9,029 nucleotides of DNA, taken from assembly GCA_031800475.1 (NCBI GenBank), contig DAPKRQ010000138.1, positions 1 through 9,029 on the forward strand, given 5' to 3'. The position numbers and the translations under genes are program-made. The notes below the pieces were generated by a model, which had not been told where the DNA came from, did no database searches, and was given only the letters and a program-made list of their open reading frames with translations. Positions 1-5,570 of the stretch are shown here, piece after piece (position 1 is the first letter of the stretch; every line of letters begins with the position of its first letter). The stretch comes from Kuafuiihalomonas phototrophica. Its GTDB lineage: Bacteria; Myxococcota; Kuafuiibacteriia; Kuafuiibacteriales; Kuafuiibacteriaceae.

Positions 1-138
1 GCCGCTGCCGCTGCCGGTGCCAGTGGCGGTGCCGGTGCCGGTGCCCCTGCCGCTGCCGGTGCCGCTGCCAGTGGCGGTGCCGCTGCCCCAGCCGGTGCCG
101 CTGCCGGTGGCGCTGCCGGTGCCGGTGCCGTGCCGGTG
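1..138. repeat. Degenerate hexanucleotide tandem array at left edge
   Basis: The stretch is built almost entirely from GCCGGT, GCCGCT and GGCGGT-type hexamers and starts outside the window. A 15-base block, GCCAGTGGCGGTGCC, occurs at 19-33 and again at 67-81, so there may be a 48-base higher-order period. The hexamer phase is broken by a one-base loss near 127-132, where the array ends. Reading frame 2 of the plus strand gives a Pro-Val/Pro-Leu alternating peptide that stops at TGA 137-139, exactly at the end of the array. The minus strand gives Gly-Thr-Gly-Ser. The array could therefore be the C-terminal tail of a plus-strand protein whose body lies left of the window, but this cannot be decided from 138 bases. 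The repeat itself is certain; its coding role is not. Confidence 0.8.
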
Positions 139-159
139 AAAAAGCTGCTCCGCAGCAGC
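139..159 (-). terminator. Rho-independent terminator on the minus strand
   Basis: Read on the minus strand, GCTGCT (159-154), a GCGG loop and AGCAGC (149-144) form a 6-bp stem followed directly by TTTTT (143-139). It lies about 195 bases downstream of the SRPBCC gene stop and is the only stem plus T-tract there, so it probably ends that transcript. It also sits exactly where the possible plus-strand frame in the repeat array stops, which would suit a convergent gene pair. The stem is short, hence moderate confidence. Confidence 0.55.
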
Positions 160-333
160 AGCCGGGGTCGAGCCAAAGCTCGGAACGCAAGCGTCGGGCG
201 CAACGAATTTCACCCAACCGATTTTTCGCCCCATCCGCCGGTCCGCACCCCCGGAGGGGCGTTGGACCGATTGTACAGACGAAGCGGCCGATTGCGATCC
301 GCTCGGGCCTCCGAAACGCACCCCCGCAGACCG

Positions 334-350
334 GGGCTCGGCCCGAGCCC
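334..350 (-). other. GC hairpin just after the SRPBCC stop codon
   Basis: GGGCTCG (334-340) and CGAGCCC (344-350) form a perfect 7-bp stem with a 3-base loop, four bases past the minus-strand stop at 355-357. There is no T-tract beside it, so it is not a standard intrinsic terminator. It could protect the 3' end of the mRNA or cause pausing. The rest of 160-354 shows no gene and no other clear signal. Confidence 0.4.
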
Positions 351-354
351 GAGG

Positions 355-984
355 TCACTCGCCGTCGACGGATTCGGCTTCAGACTCCGGCTCGGCCTCC
401 GCCCGCGCCGACGTCTCGGCTTCGGCCGCCGCTTTCGCGCGCCGCTCGGCCTCGGCCAGCGCCACTTGCTCCAGTTTGGCAAGACCCTTTTCGAAGTCGT
501 TTCCGATCAGATGGTCGAAGTCCATGAAAAGTCCCATGGCCTTCTCCATATAGCTGTACTCGCTCGACATTGACCATGTCACTTCGGTGGCCTCGCCGCC
601 GTCCATGGGCTTCAACACGAACTCGGTGGTGGCTTCGGACTCGAAGGGTTCCAAGAACTGCAAGCTCACCACGACCCGCTGGGGCGGCTCGGACTTCACG
701 AGTTCCATGCGTCCTTTTCCGACCTGGTCGTTTCCGCTCCATTCGGCCACGGCACCTTCGCCCTGCTCGGGGCCGGAGTAGGTGGTGGTCTGGTTCGGGT
801 CCAGCTCGTTCCAAGGATCCCAACGCTCCCACGACTGCAGATGGTCAATCAGATCGAATACCACTTCAGGCTGCACCGACATGTGCGCGGTGCGTTCGAC
901 GTGCATTTCGCTCGGACGGAATTGAATGTATGCCAGAAAACCGACGATCACGACGGCGAACGCGATCAGAGTCTTTCGAACCAT
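355..984 (-). CDS. Membrane-anchored SRPBCC (polyketide cyclase/START-like) protein
   Basis: Predicted 209-residue protein with one N-terminal membrane helix (about residues 5-22), then an SRPBCC domain (about 28-165) and an Ala/Glu-rich, strongly acidic tail (about 167-209). The domain shows the usual marks of the bacterial polyketide cyclase/dehydrase-like subfamily: a VERTAHM strand, a WERWDPW segment, a DPNQTTTYSGP segment, GxGRMEL, and MGLFMDFDHLIGNDFEKGL near the domain end. SRPBCC domains bind hydrophobic ligands in a deep pocket. The ligand cannot be told from sequence, and members of this subfamily are mostly uncharacterised. The domain should face away from the cytoplasm or lie at the membrane surface. 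I chose ATG 984; GTG 990, two codons upstream and in frame, has an AGGGG at 9-base spacing and is equally possible. It is divergent from the HAD gene. The acidic tail, with repeated AEAE/SEAE, is unusual and may be disordered or coiled. Confidence 0.85.
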   Translation of the reverse strand: MVRKTLIAFAVVIVGFLAYIQFRPSEMHVERTAHMSVQPEVVFDLIDHLQSWERWDPWNELDPNQTTTYSGPEQGEGAVAEWSGNDQVGKGRMELVKSEPPQRVVVSLQFLEPFESEATTEFVLKPMDGGEATEVTWSMSSEYSYMEKAMGLFMDFDHLIGNDFEKGLAKLEQVALAEAERRAKAAAEAETSARAEAEPESEAESVDGE

Positions 985-990
985 GGCCAC

Positions 991-1210
991 GGCCTATCGC
1001 CCCTGTCTCGACCGAGGCAATCCATTGGAGCGTCACCTCAACGGGCGCCGACCGCAGACGAGCCGGTCGGAACCCTTTCACCGGAGCGTACAACCCCGCA
1101 GCGCGGCCCGGACCGGTGATCGCCCCATCGGCCAGCTCCGATGAGCGCGTGCGGCCCTCGGACGTCCGACCGATGCCGCGGTATTCGGGGGTCGGTTACA
1201 CCCACCGCGC
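991..1210. other. Divergent intergenic gap, no clear signals
   Basis: This gap separates the minus-strand SRPBCC gene from the plus-strand HAD gene and must hold at least one promoter if both are transcribed from here. I see no convincing -35/-10 pair, operator palindrome or terminator. The HAD frame is open upstream only to a TGA at 1142-1144 and has no other start codon before ATG 1211. On the minus strand, AGGGG lies 9 bases before GTG 990. Confidence 0.4.
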
Positions 1211-2356
1211 ATGCTGAGCCCCGCGTCCCTGCAGACCATTCAACGCAGCGGGTATCCCGTGCTGACCCCGACCGGCACCGATAGCCCGCCAAACCGCAAG
1301 ACCCCGACCCCAGAGCTCCCATCCCGGCTGCGGGGAGCCCGAGGGATGGGCATGCCCAGCCTTCGGCCCCTGGCCGGCGGTGCCCCCACCCAGAAAGTCT
1401 ACGGTCCCCGAGCCCCCACGAAGACCACGCCGGCCGACATCACCGTCGGCCCGGAAGACGTCCTGAAATTCATCGACTCCCTTCCGAGCGCCGCGCATCT
1501 GCGGTCCCAGGGCATCGCGCCGTTCGTGGTGTTCGACGCCGACGGGACCCTTTGGAAGGACGACTTCCCGGGGCGGTTCTTCGAGCTCGCGGCCCAACGA
1601 GGCCTGTTGAAACCCGAGGCGCGCCCGGCCTTGTCCGAAGCCCTGCGGGAACTGGGCCTCGAACCCGACGAGTCCGGCCCAGACCTAGGTGTCAACCGTG
1701 ATGCCGTTCGGTACCGCGATGCCCAGTGGAATCAGCTGAAGAGCCTCTCTCCAAAAGAATACGGCAAAGGCTACGACCGAGGCGTGAAGATGCAGGTCGA
1801 GATGCTGAAGGGCATGACCCCCAAAGAAGTCGAAGAGCTCAGCGCCGAGCTCGTGGAATCGGAGGGGAAGCCGAGCGTGTTCGCCGGGATCGATCCGATC
1901 CTCGACGCCATTCGCGCCAAAGGATACAGCCCATTGGTGGTCACGGCCGGACTCGAAGCCGTGAACGGCCGGTTTGCGCGCGAGCTGGGATTCGCCGGCG
2001 ACGAAATCCGCGGTGTTCGCTCCAAGGTCGGCTCCGATGGCAAGTATACCGGCGAGCTCGACGGCGTGTTGAGTTCGGGCCCGGGCAAGCAGTACGCAAC
2101 CGGCCAACTGATGGGCCAGCTCGGCACCCCCAAGGACGCGCTCCGCAAGCCGATCGCGGCATTCGGAGATTCGTCGGACCACGGCGACAAGTGGCTGCAC
2201 GGCATGGCCCACGTGGGCTTCGTGGTCGAACCGAAGCCCCACCAGGCCGAAGCTGCGGTGAAGCTTCAAAAGGCTGGCTTCAACACCCGAATCCTCGACT
2301 TTCAGCGAACCCGGGACGGAAGCCCAGCCGACCGATACGTCGCCCAGGCCGTCTGA
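1211..2356 (+). CDS. HAD-superfamily hydrolase (SerB-like subclass IB phosphatase)
   Basis: 381-residue protein with a HAD phosphatase core from about residue 81. Motif I is FDADGTLW, with nucleophile D109 and acid/base D111. Motif II is LVVTAGLE (T245, Thr in place of Ser). The motif III lysine is probably K293 in GPGKQYA. Motif IV is FGDSSDHGD (D320, D323) and would hold Mg2+. The long segment between motifs I and II (about 120-235) is a helical cap of the C1 kind. This is a complete catalytic set, so a cytoplasmic phosphomonoesterase is likely. The substrate is unknown; SerB-like or phosphocholine-phosphatase-like activity are guesses from motif style. The first 75 residues are Pro/Arg-rich low complexity. 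ATG 1211 has no visible Shine-Dalgarno, while ATG 1346 (residue 46) has GGGGAG at 8-base spacing. Codon third positions in 1211-1345 still look coding, so I kept the longer form. Convergent with the exchanger gene 63 bases away. Confidence 0.85.
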   Translation: MLSPASLQTIQRSGYPVLTPTGTDSPPNRKTPTPELPSRLRGARGMGMPSLRPLAGGAPTQKVYGPRAPTKTTPADITVGPEDVLKFIDSLPSAAHLRSQGIAPFVVFDADGTLWKDDFPGRFFELAAQRGLLKPEARPALSEALRELGLEPDESGPDLGVNRDAVRYRDAQWNQLKSLSPKEYGKGYDRGVKMQVEMLKGMTPKEVEELSAELVESEGKPSVFAGIDPILDAIRAKGYSPLVVTAGLEAVNGRFARELGFAGDEIRGVRSKVGSDGKYTGELDGVLSSGPGKQYATGQLMGQLGTPKDALRKPIAAFGDSSDHGDKWLHGMAHVGFVVEPKPHQAEAAVKLQKAGFNTRILDFQRTRDGSPADRYVAQAV

Positions 2357-2419
2357 AGTTTCCGAACCCGAAGTCGCTTCTTTCCGCCGAGCGATGAGCG
2401 AAGCAGACCGAGCGGCCGG

Positions 2420-3367
2420 TCAACCGGTGGCCAACAACCAGCTCAGGTACACGGCGTAACCGATCAGGAACGAAGCGCCCCAAACCCGTCCGAACGCGCG
2501 CCCCGGTCGAAACCCGAACAGGCAGGCCACCACCGTCGCCACCATGACCGGAAGGTCCAAGCTCAGGATCGAGGGGTTCACCGCCACCTGGATGGGAGCG
2601 AAGGTCGCAGTCAGCCCCAACACCAAGACCAAGTTCATCAAGCTGCTGCCGATGGCGTTTCCGACCGCCAGCTCTCGCTCGCCCTTCGCAACCGCCACCA
2701 ACGACGTGGCCACCTCGGGCAGGGAGGTGCCGGTGGACAAGATCGTGAGGCCGATGACCCGCTCGGTCACCCCGAACTCTCGGGCCAGCTGGGCCGAAGC
2801 ATGAACCATCCAGGAAGACCCGGAGCGCAACATGACCAGCCCCAGCGCCACGCCCAGCAACGACAGCACCAGCGAGCGGGGGCGGAACGGGTCCTTTTCG
2901 ATGGGCTGGGTCCGGCGGGAACGGTCGAGACCGATCCGAAACGCGACGTACGCCACCATTCCGAACAGCAGCAGCACGCCATCCCTCCTCTGCAACTCCC
3001 CATCCCAAGCGGCGAGGCCCCAAGTGAGGCCCGAAATCGCGGCCAGGCTCGGCAGGTCGATGCGGGCCAGCATCCACGCTGCCGGCAGCGGCGCGATCGC
3101 CGCCGACGCGCCCAACACCAGGAGAATGTTGAAAATATTGCTGCCGACGACATTTCCGACCGCCATGTCGACGCGGCCCTCGAAGATGGCCTCGAAGCTG
3201 AGGGCGATCTCGGGGGCGCTGGTCCCGACGGCCACCACGGTGAGCCCCAACCACAGGGAGCTCATGCCCCACAGTCGCGCCAGACCGACGGAGCCCCGGA
3301 CGAACACCTCGGCGCCGACCACCACGGTCACCAGCCCCAAAAGGAGCAGACCGACGTCCCAGACCAC
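2420..3367 (-). CDS. YrbG-like sodium/calcium exchanger (CaCA family)
   Basis: About 315 residues and roughly ten membrane helices in two inverted halves, the normal size and shape of bacterial CaCA exchangers such as YrbG. Each half carries the ion-binding alpha repeat: GTSAPEIALS then GNVVGSN in the first (about 48-77), and STGTSLPEVATS then GNAIGSS in the second (about 211-242). Both conserved glutamates of the GTSxPE motifs are present. The second half has Ser where the usual GSN has Asn. The likely role is Ca2+ (or similar cation) exchange for Na+ across the inner membrane. The frame is open to ATG 3526, but that 53-residue extension is not membrane-like, falls outside the family model, and 17 of its 53 codons end in A or T, more than in the gene body. 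I therefore place the start at GTG 3367, which has only a weak GGTGA upstream. Its promoter should lie in 3368-3700. Confidence 0.88.
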   Translation of the reverse strand: MVWDVGLLLLGLVTVVVGAEVFVRGSVGLARLWGMSSLWLGLTVVAVGTSAPEIALSFEAIFEGRVDMAVGNVVGSNIFNILLVLGASAAIAPLPAAWMLARIDLPSLAAISGLTWGLAAWDGELQRRDGVLLLFGMVAYVAFRIGLDRSRRTQPIEKDPFRPRSLVLSLLGVALGLVMLRSGSSWMVHASAQLAREFGVTERVIGLTILSTGTSLPEVATSLVAVAKGERELAVGNAIGSSLMNLVLVLGLTATFAPIQVAVNPSILSLDLPVMVATVVACLFGFRPGRAFGRVWGASFLIGYAVYLSWLLATG

Positions 3368-3604
3368 GGCGTCACCAACCGTGGAGGCCGCGGATTGGCA
3401 AGGGTCGTCGGCTATGCGAACGGGGGTCACCCGTTGCGAACGTTTCGGCCGAGCCGATGCCACGCTCTGGTAACGCCCAAACCCACCCACCGACGAAAAC
3501 TTCGCAAGCTGCCTGGCTTGCGCCATTGGCGTGCCGTTTGCTGACCGTCACGGCCGTGCTGGCGCTTTCGAGGAACCCCGGTCACGCCAAGCCCAAAAAC
3601 GGGC

Positions 3605-3652
3605 CCAAACCTCCGCGAGAGCGGATCCTCGACGGAGGCCAAACCTCCGCTC
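3605..3652 (+). promoter_or_regulatory. 12-bp direct repeat with overlapping hairpins upstream of regulator gene
   Basis: CCAAACCTCCGC occurs exactly at 3605-3616 and 3639-3650, 34 bases apart start to start. The second copy also forms a 6-bp hairpin, CGGAGG (3633-3638) with CCTCCG (3644-3649). It can form a competing 7-bp pairing too, GAGCGGA (3619-3625) with TCCGCTC (3646-3652). The block lies in the divergent gap between the exchanger and the B12-domain regulator gene. That would suit two binding sites for a regulator or an attenuator-like leader. No protein is identified, and chance in GC-rich DNA is possible. The rest of 3368-3699 shows no clear gene: plus-strand frame 1 is open from 3457 but its third positions are less GC-biased there. 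Confidence 0.3.
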
Positions 3653-3699
3653 GATTTCAGGACCTGCGCGCCTCCTGGAACGGGGACGGAGCGCACGGG

Positions 3700-3912
3700 T
3701 TGCCCGGCGGCTGCACGGACGGGACCGGAACTGGAACCGCTTGGGCCGTGCTCTCGGCGGTCCCGGCCTGCCCCTCGGCAGAGCTTCTGCCCCCGGGCAT
3801 CAAGCGCCGCACGGTGCTGCGGACGGTCCGAGACCACGTGGTTCCCGAGCTGCTGCGGCGGCACCAACCCGCCACGGCCCAACAACGCCCCGCTCCAGAC
3901 CCGTGGCCCTAA
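3700..3912 (+). pseudogene. N-terminal piece of AerR/PpaA-like regulator, cut by in-frame TAA
   Basis: This frame encodes IKRRTVLRTV followed by RDHVVPELLRRHQ. That matches the start of AerR/PpaA-type B12-domain proteins as I know them, where a conserved 'E-x-I-P-R-L-x-x-A-H-R' helix precedes the linker. It ends at TAA 3910-3912. The same frame then continues without a gap into the rest of the family (NLPTQLACKSR, DPEPARQML, and so on), so the piece belongs to the downstream ORF. The start is uncertain. TTG 3700 has GGAG at 8-base spacing; GTG 3748 and GTG 3814 are alternatives. Third-position GC bias is strong from about 3750 and runs straight through the stop. Either the gene is inactivated by a nonsense mutation, or the stop is a sequencing error, or two polypeptides are made. 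Confidence 0.55.
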
Positions 3913-3972
3913 AACCTGCCGACCCAGCTGGCCTGCAAGAGCCGCAATACCGACCCGGAGCCGGCGCGCCAG

Positions 3973-4641
3973 ATGCTCCACGGGCTCGAGCGCAGCGGGG
4001 TGCGGGCCGAGGCCCTGCGGGATCGGCTGCTGCCGGCCGCGGCCCAAGCGGTCGAAGAGGCCTGGTTGCAGGACCGCTGCAGCGGCTTCGACCGAACCCT
4101 GGGATTGTGTCACCTCCGCGCATTCGCCCTCGAGCTCACCTCGCGCATGGGACCATCGCCCAGCGAATGCATGGGAGGCCGGGTGGCGTTTTGGAGCCCG
4201 GAGCAGGACCATGTGGCCTTCGCTCCGATCCTTCACGAGTGCCTGCTCCGGCGCGCCGGCTGGACCATCGACAAGCTCGAAGGCACGTCGGTGGCCCAGG
4301 TCGTGCGGCATCATCGGCTCAGGAAGGTCGACTTGCTGATCTGCACGGTCCATCGAAAGGACCTGCTCGACGAGATCCGGGGCGCCCTGCGCTCGGTGCG
4401 GCGCTTGTCCCGCAACCGACGGATCCGAATCCTCGGCGTGGGACGCGCACTGGAGTCCTCGGAGCTCACCTTGCCTCAGCTGGCGGTGGATGCGGTGATG
4501 CCGGAACCCGAGGACGCCATGGCGTTCGCAGCCACGGCCGCAACCAAACGGCGCGCAACGCGGGCGAGCCGGGCCCCGAGCCTGCCATCCGGTGCCATTC
4601 AGTCTTCGTCCTCGTCCACATCCACGTGGGCGTGCACCTGA
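3973..4641 (+). CDS. Cobalamin-binding-domain (AerR/PpaA-like) regulator, C-terminal part
   Basis: 222 residues from ATG 3973. Residues 1-60 are a helical cap of the B12-binding-2 kind: RDRLLPAAAQAVEEAW, then QDRC and TLGLCHLRAF, like the 'W-x-x-D-R-C ... T-x-G' pattern of AerR/PpaA and CarH-type photoreceptors. Residues 68-185 are a Rossmann-like B12 domain: GRVAFWSPEQDH, then ILHECLLRRAGW and a VDLLICTVHR strand. H80 sits where the cobalt-ligand His of DxHxxG is expected, but the Asp and Gly of that motif are replaced (QDHVAF), so cofactor binding is uncertain. There is no DNA-binding domain in view, which suits an AerR-like antirepressor acting through a partner. The true gene probably begins at 3700-3814 in the same frame, interrupted by TAA 3910-3912. 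ATG 3973 has only GGAG at 12 bases. The last 43 bases overlap the end of the convergent CDF gene, giving a Ser-rich tail. Confidence 0.7.
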   Translation: MLHGLERSGVRAEALRDRLLPAAAQAVEEAWLQDRCSGFDRTLGLCHLRAFALELTSRMGPSPSECMGGRVAFWSPEQDHVAFAPILHECLLRRAGWTIDKLEGTSVAQVVRHHRLRKVDLLICTVHRKDLLDEIRGALRSVRRLSRNRRIRILGVGRALESSELTLPQLAVDAVMPEPEDAMAFAATAATKRRATRASRAPSLPSGAIQSSSSSTSTWACT

Positions 4642-5501
4642 ACCACGTCGCCCTCGGCACAGATCCGGTTTTCGACCGCGTGTCCGATGTCGTGGCCCTC
4701 GCGGACCGACAGTTCCGGATCCACCACGACCTGCACCCAAACCATGAGCCCAGAGCCCCAATGGTAAGCCTTGAGGGAATGGGCCCGCCGGACCCCGGGC
4801 ACGCTCGAAGCCAGGGCCAAAAGATCCCGGCGTCGCTCGGGGGGCGCCGCCTCCCCCATCAGCAAGCGGAGATTCTCGAGGCCCAGCCAGACCGCCGACG
4901 CGCCGATCCAGGCAGCCAGGGGTAGCGCGAGCCAGGCGTCGATCCGCGGCGACCCGAAGCGGGCCCCAAAGTACCCCACGATGGCCACCGCCCCGACCAG
5001 GGCGTCGTTGCGGGAGTCCACGCCGATGGCTTGCAGGACCGGGCTCGGGGACCTTCGGTTGCGACGAAGAGCCGCCCGCGCGAGCCAGGACTTGGCCAGG
5101 CCCTTCGCCGCGAACACGCCGACCAGGGCCGGCGGCAGCGCAGGCGAACGGTCCGAATTCAGGGCGTCGATGGCCTGGGAGGCCACCTCGAAGCACAGGG
5201 CCCCCGCGAGGACCGCCACCAACAACGCGCCGATGGGCTCCGCGGGCTGGTGCCCCGCCGGATGGTTTTCGTCCGGCGGCTCCCGGCTGATCCGGGCCGC
5301 CCACCACAGCCCGGCGGCGGTCAACGAATCGACCACGCTGTCCGCCGCTTGGACCAAGGCCAGTTGGCTGCCCGTCCATTGCCATGCCGCAACCAGCGCC
5401 GCGGCCCCGGCCACTCCGATCCCGAGCCCCCACAGGGAGTATGCACGGGCGACGCCGTTCCGCTCTGGAGGCATCGGTGAAGCCATCCGCTCGGCCATCA
5501 T
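4599..5501 (-). CDS. Cation diffusion facilitator (CDF) transporter, probably Mn2+ type
   Basis: 300 residues, the usual CDF length, with about six membrane helices followed by a cytoplasmic metal-binding domain. Helix 2 carries AADSVVD (D54, D58), matching D45/D49 of E. coli FieF. The helix 2-3 loop DENHPAGHQPAE (D77, H80, H84, E88) matches FieF DNHSFGHGKAE. In helix 5 the site reads VDSRND (D162, D166), where FieF and zinc CDFs have His then Asp. A DxxxD pair in both helices is the signature of the Mn-CDF group, so Mn2+ or Fe2+ efflux by proton exchange is the best guess. The C-terminal domain (about 216-290) has the PGVRRAHSLK and EGHDIGHAVENRI segments, then a His pair (H270, H272) and an acidic DVDEDED end. 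ATG 5501 is followed at once by a second ATG; GAGG abuts the start, so ATG 5486 is also possible. Divergent from the antiporter gene. Confidence 0.88.
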   Translation of the reverse strand: MMAERMASPMPPERNGVARAYSLWGLGIGVAGAAALVAAWQWTGSQLALVQAADSVVDSLTAAGLWWAARISREPPDENHPAGHQPAEPIGALLVAVLAGALCFEVASQAIDALNSDRSPALPPALVGVFAAKGLAKSWLARAALRRNRRSPSPVLQAIGVDSRNDALVGAVAIVGYFGARFGSPRIDAWLALPLAAWIGASAVWLGLENLRLLMGEAAPPERRRDLLALASSVPGVRRAHSLKAYHWGSGLMVWVQVVVDPELSVREGHDIGHAVENRICAEGDVVQVHAHVDVDEDED

Positions 5502-5570
5502 CCTCGCTCGTGCCTACCACGGCCTCCGCCTTGCACCCGGTGGAAAGAGGGCCCAGGGTTCCGCGGCGCC
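5502..5570. promoter_or_regulatory. Short divergent promoter gap between CDF and antiporter genes
   Basis: Only 69 bases separate the two divergent starts, so promoters for both must overlap here or extend into the coding regions, and joint control is possible. I see no clear -10/-35 or palindrome. Purine-rich GAAAGAGGG lies about 19 bases before ATG 5571, too far for a normal Shine-Dalgarno, and AGGG lies 12 bases before it. No in-frame start exists upstream of ATG 5571 in this gap. Confidence 0.35.

Noticed and set aside
1..138. CRISPR array
   Set aside because: The repeats are direct short hexamers with no spacers, so this is a simple tandem array.
1..234. Minus-strand Gly-Thr-Gly-Ser frame starting at ATG 234
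   Set aside because: A terminator with T5 tract lies inside it, the part before the repeats looks non-coding, and the repeat reading follows from the hexamers alone.
3368..3526. 53-residue N-terminal extension of the YrbG-like exchanger
   Set aside because: No membrane or signal character, no ribosome site at ATG 3526, weaker third-position GC bias, and the family starts right before the first helix, which fits GTG 3367.
3531..4925. 464-codon plus-strand open frame
   Set aside because: Arg/Pro/Ala-rich with no family features; it is out of frame with the better supported regulator in frame 1.
3427..5520. 697-codon open frame on the minus strand
   Set aside because: It runs antisense to the regulator and out of frame with the CDF gene. 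Its product is Gly/Arg/Pro-rich with no domain, as expected from GC-rich DNA with few stop codons.
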